From assembly GCF_013328345.1 (NCBI RefSeq), contig NZ_JABULX010000010.1:1-64000 (forward strand): a stretch of 64,000 nt of DNA, given 5' to 3'. Positions 55,833 through 64,000 of this stretch are shown one piece after another; position 1 is the first letter of the stretch; each line of letters begins with the position of its first letter. The translations under genes and the position numbers were made by a program. The notes under the pieces are model-generated. The model was not told the origin of the DNA, searched no databases, and was given only the letters and a program-made list of their open reading frames with translations. This DNA comes from Marinifaba aquimaris (GTDB taxonomy: Bacteria; Pseudomonadota; Gammaproteobacteria; Enterobacterales; Alteromonadaceae).

Positions 55833-57866
55833 TTAATAAGCGACTTCAATTTGGCTTAAACCTTGATAAAGCTCTTGTTTAATGTGTTGCCATTCAGCAC
55901 TCTCTTCGACAACTTTTGGTGTTACTAAAATAATCAACTCTGTTTTAGTATTTACATCAGATGAGGATTCAAATAAGCCACCTAGCAAAGGTATCTCTGA
56001 TAAGCCAGGAACGCCAGTGTCACTTACCGTTCTATCTTCAGCGATAAGACCACCTAAGATAATTGTTTGCCCACTATCAGCAACGACCTCAGTGCTAATA
56101 TTTCTTTCAAAGATTATTGGCGAACCTGCAACAGAGTCATCACCAGGAGCTTGGTTACTTATTTTTTGACTAATCTCCATTATTACGACACCTTGCGCAT
56201 TAATAGTAGGTGTAACCGATAAATCTACACCCGTTTTTCTGTAAACCACAGACTGTCTATTGCCACTCACAGGATCAGATAATATTTCACCCACAGTTGG
56301 TATATCGTCACCTACAGTGATCGTTGCCTCTACACCATCTCTGACAAGTAGGCTTGGCCGAGATAAAACATTTACATTCTGATTTTTTTGGAAAAGGTTT
56401 ACATCAATACTACCTTTAGTACCGGTAAGTATATAGGACAAACCGCCTGTACCACTGGTTAAGTCATAACCACCAATTATATCAGCCCCCGAGTTAGTAA
56501 GCCCAAACTCTACGCCCTGTTTGAACTCTTCTGTTAGTTTTACTTCGGCAATAAGCACTTCTAGAATGATTTGCTTGGGCATAATGTCCAATCGCTTAAT
56601 AAGAGGGCGAAGCTTCTTGTATTCTTCACCTGTCGTCTGAAAAATTAAGCTATTCGCTCTTTCATCAACAACTAACCCGACATTGGAGTTTATAAGCCCA
56701 GTCGCCCTAGAAGCTGCCCTTGAATTCTTTTGGTTATTTTGAGAATTAGCACTTGTTGTTGAATCCAGTCTGGGTTGAGCGCCGATTAAGGCCTCCAAGC
56801 TGTCGCCTAGATCTGCGGCTCTTGAAAATTGAGGCTGATAGATAAAATATTGAATTTCATCACCTTCCTCAGGTTGGTCGATTGTTTTTATCCAGAAAAG
56901 AGCACGCTGGATAACATCTTCTTTATTTGCAAAAAGCGTTAATGCACCGATATTTGGTAAAGGGACAATCGATAAGGCAGAGTTTGTATTCTTATCCACA
57001 CCAACAGAGATACCTTCTTGTTGAAGCAATACTCCTAATCGTTCGATTAATGTCTCAGTATCAACATAAATAGACTTGTAAAGAGCTATATCTCTACTAG
57101 ATAATTTAGGTTTATCAACTAAACGTATAAACTCTACAGCTTTTATTATCTCTCTTCTTTTCCCTCGCAAAACAAACATATTTTGTTTTGCATCAGGAAA
57201 TACTTGAACTTTAGCAAGTTGGCTAAGTGACATCTGCAGCTGACCATTAAAGCCATAATCAAAAGGTACCATTTGCCAAATTTGTTGAGTCGTAACAGGT
57301 ACATCTTTGACTTTATTACCAAAACCAAAAACTACATTTGCTTTGCCTTTTGCCGTTTCTTTTTTGTTAATGTAATAAATGCCATCATTGAAGTGCACCA
57401 TGTAGTTTCTCTCAGACAATAAGTCTTCAAATAAAGAATATAACTTTTTGTGAGAAACTGCCGTTTGAATATTTAACGTAAGTAAAGCCTTGTCTTTTTT
57501 TACATCTTTGCCAAGAATGTAATTGACCATTAAGATTTCACCCATGACATAGTGAATGAATTTATTTAATGGTAATTCTTCTGAAGATAGTTGAACCATT
57601 TTATTATCACTAAAATTAGATTCGACTAAAGTACTACTTTGCTCCTCATGCTTGAACATAAGAGGCTTTAAGTATTCAACATCACCGGTTACGCTAACTC
57701 CAGCTCCTTCTGCTTCTGAGCCAATAGATTTATCTTTTTCAATCGATTTAGGTAAGTGTTCGCTACTTAAATATGATTTATCTGCTTTCAAAGTTGGATC
57801 ATGAGTAGCACATGCAGATAACATGAATGTAACAACTAAACTTACAATGGTATATTTGATTTTCAC
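55833..57866 (-). CDS. gspD: type II secretion system secretin GspD, lipoprotein
   Basis: It forms the outer-membrane gate of a type II secretion system. The 677-residue product has a lipoprotein signal (lipobox LSAC, Cys19), N-terminal N0/N1-type domains (about 85-390), and the secretin core (about 420-660). The core has PTVGEILSDPVSG, YRKTGVDLSVTPTIN, SGQTIILGGLIAEDR and VPGLSEIPLLGGLF. A lipidated secretin may reach the outer membrane without a separate pilotin. It is the last gene of the gsp run, next to the S-layer candidate. Many GspD genes instead stand at the front of the operon. Confidence 0.93.
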   Translation of the reverse strand: MKIKYTIVSLVVTFMLSACATHDPTLKADKSYLSSEHLPKSIEKDKSIGSEAEGAGVSVTGDVEYLKPLMFKHEEQSSTLVESNFSDNKMVQLSSEELPLNKFIHYVMGEILMVNYILGKDVKKDKALLTLNIQTAVSHKKLYSLFEDLLSERNYMVHFNDGIYYINKKETAKGKANVVFGFGNKVKDVPVTTQQIWQMVPFDYGFNGQLQMSLSQLAKVQVFPDAKQNMFVLRGKRREIIKAVEFIRLVDKPKLSSRDIALYKSIYVDTETLIERLGVLLQQEGISVGVDKNTNSALSIVPLPNIGALTLFANKEDVIQRALFWIKTIDQPEEGDEIQYFIYQPQFSRAADLGDSLEALIGAQPRLDSTTSANSQNNQKNSRAASRATGLINSNVGLVVDERANSLIFQTTGEEYKKLRPLIKRLDIMPKQIILEVLIAEVKLTEEFKQGVEFGLTNSGADIIGGYDLTSGTGGLSYILTGTKGSIDVNLFQKNQNVNVLSRPSLLVRDGVEATITVGDDIPTVGEILSDPVSGNRQSVVYRKTGVDLSVTPTINAQGVVIMEISQKISNQAPGDDSVAGSPIIFERNISTEVVADSGQTIILGGLIAEDRTVSDTGVPGLSEIPLLGGLFESSSDVNTKTELIILVTPKVVEESAEWQHIKQELYQGLSQIEVAY

Positions 57867-57890
57867 AACAAGCCTTTTTTTCTGACTGTT

Positions 57891-58418
57891 TTAGTTTAAC
57901 TTGAACATAGCTAATTCTACTGAATGAGCCTTTTTTTGATGACTGAAGCGAATTGCTTTAGTGCTAACAATTTCCATTTTGTAATCGGATAGCTTTTTTC
58001 CGCTATGCAGTTTTTTTATCTCGCTTTTTCCTGTTTCTATATTTTTTGCTTTTAAAACAGCAAAGTTTTTATTTTTTTCATCTTTAACAATGGCCAGCAA
58101 ATGGAAAAGCCAACGACCATCGAGCAAGTCTAAAACCTCTCCGGTGGCCAATTCAGCTTCCGATGGAGCACTCTCACCCTTAGAATTATTTTGTTTATTT
58201 TTGGTAACAAGTTTTTCAGGTAGATAACCCGCATAAGCTTTCTCAATTGTTTTTTGTAGCTCGGGTGATATTTGTGGTTTGTTTAAATCAGTACTTTTCC
58301 AACTAGCCAGCTCGCTGTCTTTTACACCTAGACTTTCATCTGAGTCAAAACGCTCTATCGCATCGGTAACGACGTAAACGAGCGACAAAAAGCAGACAAT
58401 CATTTTTAATATAAACAT
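57891..58418 (-). CDS. bitopic protein in the position of GspC (GspC/PilP-like)
   Basis: The 175-residue product has one N-terminal membrane segment (about 1-20) and then a hydrophilic linker rich in Lys/Ser/Glu. A small beta-rich C-terminal domain follows (about 95-172, LFHLLAIVKDEKNKNFAVLKAK). It recalls the homology region of GspC, which links inner-membrane GspL/M to the secretin. Similarity is weak and I call it from layout and position, directly between gspM and gspD. Confidence 0.5.
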   Translation of the reverse strand: MFILKMIVCFLSLVYVVTDAIERFDSDESLGVKDSELASWKSTDLNKPQISPELQKTIEKAYAGYLPEKLVTKNKQNNSKGESAPSEAELATGEVLDLLDGRWLFHLLAIVKDEKNKNFAVLKAKNIETGKSEIKKLHSGKKLSDYKMEIVSTKAIRFSHQKKAHSVELAMFKLN

Positions 58419-58976
58419 CTACTTGTCCTGCTCCTGAGTATAAAAATACAAAGTCATTCGTCCGGTAATCTGACCGAGGTTGCTCTTCCTCTTCTTGGAA
58501 AATCTAAAGTTAAATTCAGAAAGGTCAACCCACTTTGATTGGCTATTTATCAATAGATGTATTTTTTTTACATCTATTACTTTCCCTTTAAATCGTATAT
58601 CTACCTGGTGCTGTATGACATTCCATCGTTGAATACTTTCAGACGCTTGCCAACCAAGGTTAGAAATCTCAACTTCATGTTTTTCAAAAACTTGTTCTAA
58701 CCATTGTTGCTGCTCCAGTTGGAATACATTATCCTTTTTGAAATCAAATAGTAATTCAGTAAGTACTTCACGCTTTTGCTGCATTTTATCCAGTGAGGCT
58801 ACAATTAATGCTTGGTTATCAATAGCAAACTGAGACTTAATTATCTTTTTTTGTTCGAGGTAGTTTTTAGCAATTAGTCTATCTTGCCACTCTATTACAG
58901 GGACATAAACAAATTTGAGAAATAAAAGTGCTAATAATACATAGAGTAAGCCTTCATATTTTTTCAATTCAGCCAT
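58419..58976 (-). CDS. gspM: GspM-like type II secretion inner-membrane protein
   Basis: The 185-residue product (ATG at 58976, AGGAG upstream) has one membrane helix (about 8-26, LLYVLLALLFLKFVYVPVIEW). A coiled-coil-prone stretch (about 28-70) and a ferredoxin-like periplasmic domain follow. This is the GspM topology, and the family often begins with a similar helix and a W. It overlaps gspL by 8 nt. Sequence identity to GspM is low, so the name rests on topology and order. Confidence 0.65.
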   Translation of the reverse strand: MAELKKYEGLLYVLLALLFLKFVYVPVIEWQDRLIAKNYLEQKKIIKSQFAIDNQALIVASLDKMQQKREVLTELLFDFKKDNVFQLEQQQWLEQVFEKHEVEISNLGWQASESIQRWNVIQHQVDIRFKGKVIDVKKIHLLINSQSKWVDLSEFNFRFSKKRKSNLGQITGRMTLYFYTQEQDK

Positions 58977-60090
58977 TGCCTTCACTCCTGCCTAAAACTT
59001 CAGGCTGAATTAAAAAACTGATATTAAAGCTTTCTGTTTTTTTACTTTTCCTAGTTGGAAAATCAAACTTAGCATCATAGATACCAGGGATATTAGAAAG
59101 CCTAGAGAGAAAATCAGTAGCTTTTGCTGCTTTTCCTAAAATCACAAAACGTTCATTCTGATATCTTAAAGATGAGATCTCAGCATGCTCATATAACATA
59201 GCTAAAACAAGCCACACTTCAGATTTACTTTTTTGTGACTGTGTAAAAAGCTCTAGCTTATCAAGCTGAGAATAAGTATTACTATATTTGTCTTGCAGAC
59301 TGAAAGCTAAAGATATTTGCTCATTTTGACTTGCGTTTTTGGTTGTAAGCTGACTGGATTGATAAGCAACATAAGCAGAGCTCATCATCAAATATAAGCT
59401 TAAGACCAAAACTGAAGGTACACCTAGAGCTTTGAAAATATGCGGATAATCCGATTTTGAAACGCTAATTCTGGAAAAGCTTAAAAGCTCTTTGATTGAA
59501 CAAAGACTGAGACCTTTAGCAAAAGCAGGCACCAAAGACTCTTCCTTTAAATCAATTTTTTTTCCTAATGAAACACCAACAGAAGAGGTAAAACGTGAAA
59601 CCGACGATATAAGACTATTAGCAATACCAGAATGTGTTGCCTTTTGACTATTGGTGATAAAAACATCTTGCTCAAAAGCACTTAACAAAAGTACATCACC
59701 GTTATTGAGTTGTTTCCCTAGCAGAAATGACTCTGGTAATAAAATAATTTTATCAAGCCCACTTTCTTCAAAATCCCATACATTTACCAACGAACTCCCC
59801 TGATCTTTATTGGTTATGATATGAGAGATGTTAGTGTTGTTGGAAAACTCAAGTTTTAATAGTTTGCTTAAAGATTTAGGGTCATCTACAGGGTAATTTT
59901 TAACAACTTCGCGATAATATTCTCTTCCTAAAATACATATAGGTTTTTGGTTACTAGGTTTTTGGTTACTGGAATTTCCCTTAACCAATTTTACAGTGCC
60001 GTTAGACTCTTCAAAGTGGTAAAAAACGCCACCCTTATAATAACAAGCACAAGTAACAAGAATTTTACTGACCAGTTTTTCTTTTTGCAC
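58969..60090 (-). CDS. gspL: GspL-like type II secretion cytoplasmic/inner-membrane protein
   Basis: GspL recruits the GspE ATPase to the membrane and binds GspM. The 373-residue product has a large cytoplasmic region (about 1-215, possibly the divergent actin-like fold), one membrane helix (about 222-243), then a periplasmic coiled coil and a small domain. The total architecture and the place between gspK and gspM are those of GspL. A SNQKP pentapeptide is repeated at 41-50. GTG start. Confidence 0.7.
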   Translation of the reverse strand: MQKEKLVSKILVTCACYYKGGVFYHFEESNGTVKLVKGNSSNQKPSNQKPICILGREYYREVVKNYPVDDPKSLSKLLKLEFSNNTNISHIITNKDQGSSLVNVWDFEESGLDKIILLPESFLLGKQLNNGDVLLLSAFEQDVFITNSQKATHSGIANSLISSVSRFTSSVGVSLGKKIDLKEESLVPAFAKGLSLCSIKELLSFSRISVSKSDYPHIFKALGVPSVLVLSLYLMMSSAYVAYQSSQLTTKNASQNEQISLAFSLQDKYSNTYSQLDKLELFTQSQKSKSEVWLVLAMLYEHAEISSLRYQNERFVILGKAAKATDFLSRLSNIPGIYDAKFDFPTRKSKKTESFNISFLIQPEVLGRSEGNG

Positions 60091-60093
60091 TAG

Positions 60094-60954
60094 TTACCCA
60101 CCTGTTGATGAAAACACAGAGTAAGGGGGAGAATTTAATACATATGGTTCAAGATCAATTAGCATGGACCTGCGATAGCTACTTTGATGAAAATCCACAT
60201 TAATAGAGATTTGATACTGATCTGAGGAAGTAAAAAACACGTCTTCATCTTCTACGATATTAGTAATTTCTTTCATTCTTCTTCTGGTTAGCTCTTTTGC
60301 TTCCCTAGCTTTTATTATTCGCGAAACAACTTGAGGCGAGAAGTGAACTTTGAGAACTGACTCAGGGCTATTCATAAAATTAATATAAGATAAACCTGGT
60401 ATTGTGAAGTTATCAATAACTCTATCAAGCATCTCTTCACTTAGGCTGTTGTGAATATACCACTCTCGTTTGTCAAGCATTGGAGCATTTCTGAAATATG
60501 CTCTTTCGCTACCATTATTTCGCGGCAGTCTATCACCATCTTGCCAGTCTAACAATACTGATAAGATGAGCCCCTGCTCTGCAGGGTTTAAACCAAGTGA
60601 TCTGAGCTGAGCTTTGAAAAGTTCAGGGTTCGGGTACTGTAAATTCAATAAGCCAGCATTATCTTGAATACTAACTGTGCTATATTGGCCTACTTTGAAA
60701 GCCTTTCCATAAAGATTCCAATCTTTATTTGTAGATATGCCACTTTGAGCTAAAGAGTCTAGATTATTAGTCAACAATTCAAATATAATTTTGTTTTCAA
60801 CGCTATACCCTTCCAGAAAAGCTTCCGTTTTATCCAGCCCCCATTGAGCTATCTGTACTTGCTGCTTAGCTGACTTAGTCATAAAAAGAGCAATAATTGA
60901 CAAAATAGCTGTAATAATAAGAACTTGAATCAGTGCAACACCTTTCTGTTTCAT
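60094..60954 (-). CDS. gspK: minor pseudopilin GspK
   Basis: GspK is the large tip pseudopilin. The 286-residue product has a prepilin-type start KQKGVALIQVLIITAIL, where the fifth residue after the cleavage point is not Glu, as is usual for GspK. The large alpha domain has the conserved QDNAGLLNLQ (97-106) and LLDWQDGDRLPRNNGSE (134-150). It overlaps gspJ by 4 nt. This gene is the clearest marker that the operon is a T2SS and not a type IV pilus. Confidence 0.9.
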   Translation of the reverse strand: MKQKGVALIQVLIITAILSIIALFMTKSAKQQVQIAQWGLDKTEAFLEGYSVENKIIFELLTNNLDSLAQSGISTNKDWNLYGKAFKVGQYSTVSIQDNAGLLNLQYPNPELFKAQLRSLGLNPAEQGLILSVLLDWQDGDRLPRNNGSERAYFRNAPMLDKREWYIHNSLSEEMLDRVIDNFTIPGLSYINFMNSPESVLKVHFSPQVVSRIIKAREAKELTRRRMKEITNIVEDEDVFFTSSDQYQISINVDFHQSSYRRSMLIDLEPYVLNSPPYSVFSSTGG

Positions 60955-61652
60955 TGCTCAGGTTCCTCAGGAAAATAATCGGAAAGTAGCTCTTCGCTAT
61001 TTGTTATCATGGAAAAATAATATTCGATTTTGCGACCGCTATGTATAAAACTGAATTTTATTTTCTCGGGAAATAGTTGGCTGTCAAGCCCAGAATATTG
61101 AGAGAACCACTTCGGTTTAAGAAATACATTTGGCCTATTTGATATTGACTTTTGTTCGAAGCTTTCAAAACCGTAATATTCAAAGGATGCGTCATCTAAG
61201 TCTGTCAATAGCTTGAATTCATACTGAAATACTAATTCAGTACTTGCCTTGGATAAGGCTAATTTATCTAGGGGGGCAGATTGATATACTAAATCTAGCT
61301 TTTGCCTATTATTTTTAACTAAAGTAAGTCTGAAAGCCTCTGCAAATTTCTGGTTAAATAACCCTTGATTAGTTATCGATAAAATAGAATTGGAGTTCCC
61401 TACAAAAAAGAAACCTGGTTCGGCATCATCTCTAAATACAACGTTATATTGTTGATTATTTAATAAGGTTTGAAATCTAGCAAGATTAATCATTAATTGA
61501 TTATTTTGATTAAAGCTACCAAGCTCTTTGTTCCACCGTTGAGCAAAGAGACTGTAAGAATAACTACCCACGAGTAAAAGCATAGATAAAATAGAACTTA
61601 CAATGAGTAATTCGACGAGGGTAAAACCTTTATCTTGCCTTTTTAAAGCCAT
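60951..61652 (-). CDS. gspJ: minor pseudopilin GspJ-like
   Basis: The 233-residue product begins KRQDKGFTLVELLIVSSILSMLL, a type IV prepilin signal with Glu at +5. The following large, beta-rich globular part is of GspJ size. It overlaps gspI by 10 nt and gspK by 4 nt. GspJ, GspI and GspK form the pseudopilus tip complex. Confidence 0.8.
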   Translation of the reverse strand: MALKRQDKGFTLVELLIVSSILSMLLLVGSYSYSLFAQRWNKELGSFNQNNQLMINLARFQTLLNNQQYNVVFRDDAEPGFFFVGNSNSILSITNQGLFNQKFAEAFRLTLVKNNRQKLDLVYQSAPLDKLALSKASTELVFQYEFKLLTDLDDASFEYYGFESFEQKSISNRPNVFLKPKWFSQYSGLDSQLFPEKIKFSFIHSGRKIEYYFSMITNSEELLSDYFPEEPEQ

Positions 61653-62062
61653 GTTAACTCTTCATATTCGAATACTTTTGTCGTACTCGTGTTGGTAATA
61701 GTTAACTGCACAGACCATAATTTGAAACGCTTGGGGTGCTTATCATATGCTCCAGTATCAGAATTAAACTTATCAGTCGGAGCTTTAAATGCGGTCAATT
61801 TAGCAACCCAAGAATATTTATACCCCCAAATATCTCCTTTACCTTCATGTTGTTCAGTACTTTTTTTGCTGCTTTGCTGAAGCTGTTCTTTAATAAGGTA
61901 AATCACAGGTTTTACAGTGATAAGGGAATCAACCGTTTTCGATGCTTTATCTGAGGATAATAAAGCAGAGCTATATATTACGCTAACGGTTGCTATTGTT
62001 GAGAAAAGAATTGCTGCAGCTACTAACACTTCAACGAGTGTAAAGCCATTATTTTGGTGCAT
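61643..62062 (-). CDS. gspI: minor pseudopilin GspI-like
   Basis: The product starts MHQNNGFTLVEVLVAAAILFSTI with the prepilin cleavage site NG/FTLVE. The ATG at 62062 (139 residues) has AGGTGAG seven bases upstream. A GTG four codons earlier is the alternative. Order and size fit GspI. It overlaps the GspH-like gene by 14 nt and gspJ by 10 nt. Confidence 0.78.
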   Translation of the reverse strand: MHQNNGFTLVEVLVAAAILFSTIATVSVIYSSALLSSDKASKTVDSLITVKPVIYLIKEQLQQSSKKSTEQHEGKGDIWGYKYSWVAKLTAFKAPTDKFNSDTGAYDKHPKRFKLWSVQLTITNTSTTKVFEYEELTWL

Positions 62063-62468
62063 GGTATTTCTCACCTACCGTTAAGATATTCCTTTTCCCC
62101 AAAAGGACATAATCAATTTCTGTGTATTCTGTAAAACCAAAAGGGCTTATTTTTATCTGCTGTTTAGGAAACGATATTAAATCAAGTTCTAAATAAGCTT
62201 CATTTTTAAGTTTTAATAAATCGTTATCTTTTATTGCTCTCTGTAAAAGCACTTTTCTAGAGTCAAAGGTAACCAAACCTTCATATCCCCTTGCAAACAT
62301 CTGATATTGCCTGGCATCTAACCACCTCGAAAGAGTTTGTAATTCCTCTTTAGCTTTCATTTTATCAACTTGTTGAATGGTCAATGGCCCAACAATTGAC
62401 ATTAAAAGGCTTAAAATAGCCAATACCACTAATAGTTCGATAAGAGTGAAACCTCTTGGTCTATTCAT
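62049..62468 (-). CDS. gspH: pseudopilin GspH-like
   Basis: The 139-residue product begins MNRPRGFTLIELLVVLAILSLL, a classic prepilin signal. The globular part lacks the KLDNGFYPTT-like segment and the calcium loop expected of the major pseudopilin GspG. I therefore read it as GspH-like. If no gspG exists upstream, this could be the main subunit of a divergent pseudopilus. It starts one base before the gspF stop region ends (adjacent genes). Confidence 0.7.
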   Translation of the reverse strand: MNRPRGFTLIELLVVLAILSLLMSIVGPLTIQQVDKMKAKEELQTLSRWLDARQYQMFARGYEGLVTFDSRKVLLQRAIKDNDLLKLKNEAYLELDLISFPKQQIKISPFGFTEYTEIDYVLLGKRNILTVGEKYHAPK

Positions 62469-63668
62469 CTAGAACCCGACATCATTCAATGAAACCATAC
62501 TCAAAAGCATAGTAACAACTATTCCTCCAACAAATCCCCCCATAAATAAAATCATAAGAGGTTCGATTAATGTGGTCATTTTTTGTGTCCAAGCCTCAAA
62601 CTCTTGACGAGAACGTTTGGCAATTTCATCAAAAACACGTTCCAAATTTCCAGATTCTTCTCCAACCTCCAATAACGAAATAAAGAATGCTGGGTATATA
62701 GACGTTTGTTGCAATGCTGGGGTTAGTGCACTACCCCTCTTAACTTTATTTTTGGCGATTTCCATCTCTCTTCTGAGTAGATAGTTATTAATATTGCCTA
62801 CTGATAATTCCAATGCCTTGTCAATAGCAACACCCGCTTTAACCATCATAGCTAAGCCGCTATTAAATCTTATACGCTCAATTGTAATAATTGCACTTTT
62901 AACAATGGGGATATTTAGGCTTATTTTTTGCCAATATAACTGGACAGATGGCCTTTTAAAAAGAGTAAAAGCGGCACAAATAAATAGGAAAAAGAAAACA
63001 ACAAGCAACGATTGGTATTGAGTCATCCAACTACTTAAATCCAACATTAGCTGAGTATACCAAGGGATTGAGTTTGACGAACCGAACATACCCGCCATTT
63101 TGGGTATAATAAAATTAAATATGAAAAAAATACTCAAAATACAAACAAAGAAAATCACAATAGGATAAGTCAAAGAGCCTATTATTTTACCCCTGAGGTC
63201 TCTTTTAAACTTCAGATCAGCAGCGAGGTCTTTAAATATATCACTTAAATTGCCAGATGCTTCTCCCAACTCAATTAGGTTCACATAAAGAGAATCGAAA
63301 ATAGAGTCATGCTCTTTTACTGCAGCAGATAAGCTTTTCCCTTTTTTTAGTTGAGCACTTAAGTCGTTAAGTAACAGAGCCAATGCAGGTTTAGCTTTAG
63401 TTCTTTTTATAATATCGATTCCTCTATCAATTCGAACTCCTGACTCAAGTAATAAACTCAATTCTGCGGTAAGAAATTCAAGATCAGATAGAGAGACTTT
63501 TTTCGAAAGATGAAAAGATTTAGCACCTACTTTTAACTCTTTGATTTCCTCTGGAAACAACCCTTGTGCAGCGATTTTTCTATAAGCTTCATCGCCATCA
63601 CTTGCCTCAACTTGACCATCTATTTTAGCTCCCGATTTATCGAAAGCTTGATATTGGAATGTATTCAC
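62469..63668 (-). CDS. gspF: type II secretion inner-membrane platform protein GspF
   Basis: GspF is the polytopic platform around which the pseudopilus is assembled. The 399-residue protein has two homologous cytoplasmic domains and three membrane helices (about 165-195, 215-240, 370-395). Family blocks are LLESGVRIDRGIDII near 72, YVNLIELGEASGNLSDIF near 128 and FFISLLEVGEESGNLERVF near 325. GTG start overlapping the gspE stop by one base (TAGTG). Confidence 0.92.
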   Translation of the reverse strand: MNTFQYQAFDKSGAKIDGQVEASDGDEAYRKIAAQGLFPEEIKELKVGAKSFHLSKKVSLSDLEFLTAELSLLLESGVRIDRGIDIIKRTKAKPALALLLNDLSAQLKKGKSLSAAVKEHDSIFDSLYVNLIELGEASGNLSDIFKDLAADLKFKRDLRGKIIGSLTYPIVIFFVCILSIFFIFNFIIPKMAGMFGSSNSIPWYTQLMLDLSSWMTQYQSLLVVFFFLFICAAFTLFKRPSVQLYWQKISLNIPIVKSAIITIERIRFNSGLAMMVKAGVAIDKALELSVGNINNYLLRREMEIAKNKVKRGSALTPALQQTSIYPAFFISLLEVGEESGNLERVFDEIAKRSRQEFEAWTQKMTTLIEPLMILFMGGFVGGIVVTMLLSMVSLNDVGF

Positions 63669-64000
63669 TAGCCAGCAACTCTCAAAACTTCATCAATTGT
63701 AGTCAATCCTAGCATAGCCTTATATAAGCCATCCTCAACCAATGTACGGCGATTCAATTGCTTGTTATGCGATTTTGCTTGTGGAATAAAGTCTGAATCT
63801 TTGGGCATAGCCTTTATTTGATCATCACAACGTAGATATTCAGTGACAGCCATTCGCCCTTTGTAGCCAGTCATCCCGCAGCTTTCACAACCTTTTCCGC
63901 GGACTAGGTTAATTTTTTCTAAACCAAATCGAGCCGCAAGGTCATCTAATCGATATTTCGCAGTAAGCTCCTGCTCGTTAGGTTCATCAGCAACACAATG
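63668..64000 (-). CDS. gspE: type II secretion ATPase GspE, C-terminal part (gene continues past the right edge)
   Basis: The minus-strand frame is open from its stop at 63668 to the window end, giving the last 110 residues. They include HCVADEPNEQEL, a GKGCESCGMTGYKGRMAVTEYL zinc-cysteine and post-Walker region, and the C-terminal DGLYKAMLGLTTIDEVLRV, typical of GspE/PilB ATPases. Only one CxxC pair and one further Cys (next to a His) are in view; the rest of the metal site may be beyond the edge. It powers pseudopilus assembly. Confidence 0.9.
   Translation of the reverse strand, partial: HCVADEPNEQELTAKYRLDDLAARFGLEKINLVRGKGCESCGMTGYKGRMAVTEYLRCDDQIKAMPKDSDFIPQAKSHNKQLNRRTLVEDGLYKAMLGLTTIDEVLRVAG

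Noticed and set aside
55833-63668. MSHA or type IV pilus assembly cluster
   Set aside because: The presence of a GspK with the DWQDGD block and GspL/GspM-like bitopic proteins points to type II secretion. No PilT, PilM/N/O set or major pilin is seen.

Overview
The window looks like chromosome from a marine gammaproteobacterium of the order Alteromonadales. Colwelliaceae (Thalassotalea or Colwellia type) is my best guess. This is an inference from the AT-rich sequence, the gammaproteobacterial S10-spc-alpha order, the psd-rsgA-orn-tRNA-Gly block, a MotX-type sodium-motor flagellar gene and the style of the surface-polysaccharide genes. I see no complete insertion sequence, prophage, CRISPR array or rRNA gene.

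Layout. (1) Bases 1-363: a stable-RNA-type promoter firing leftwards out of the window, an array of fifteen 8-bp repeats, and the terminator of the alpha operon. (2) 364-14006, minus strand: the complete S10, spc and alpha operons with rpoA and secY, including the short genes rpmJ and rpmD. The S10 and spc promoters have good -10 boxes and GC-rich discriminators, and a strong terminator separates S10 from spc. (3) 14496-20607: a BicA-like SulP transporter, a glycerophosphodiester phosphodiesterase, an EamA exporter, psd, rsgA, orn and tRNA-Gly(GCC). (4) 20692-33014: an S41 protease lipoprotein, a TraB/GumN protein, motX behind a sigma-28 promoter, cnoX, a DUF885 peptidase, cheR-cheD-cheB, dusA, a GH9 glucanase and a periplasmic ATP-dependent DNA ligase.

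(5) 33277-42271, mostly plus strand: nucleotide-sugar and lipid-linked glycan initiation genes (galU, galE, wecA), an Alg14/Alg13-like split glycosyltransferase, two GT4 enzymes, an FG-GAP lipoprotein and a WecG/TagA enzyme. (6) 42273-54049, minus strand: two glycan blocks. The first holds Wzz, Wzx, two GT4 enzymes, an acyltransferase, Wzy and a GT2. The second holds a GT4, two sulfotransferase-like proteins and a second flippase. (7) 54118-64000, minus strand: a cysteine-free, acidic, Thr-rich exported protein (S-layer candidate) directly downstream of a non-canonical type II secretion operon, gspE(partial)-F-H-I-J-K-L-M-(C-like)-D.

The most interesting reading is that regions 6 and 7 form one surface-layer system. 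The divergent type II machine would export the acidic protein, which has its own strong promoter, long leader and terminator. The neighbouring, possibly sulfated, polysaccharide would provide its anchor. This parallels the Aeromonas S-layer, which uses a dedicated T2SS and O-polysaccharide anchoring. The linkage is seen in the sequence; the functional connection is inference.
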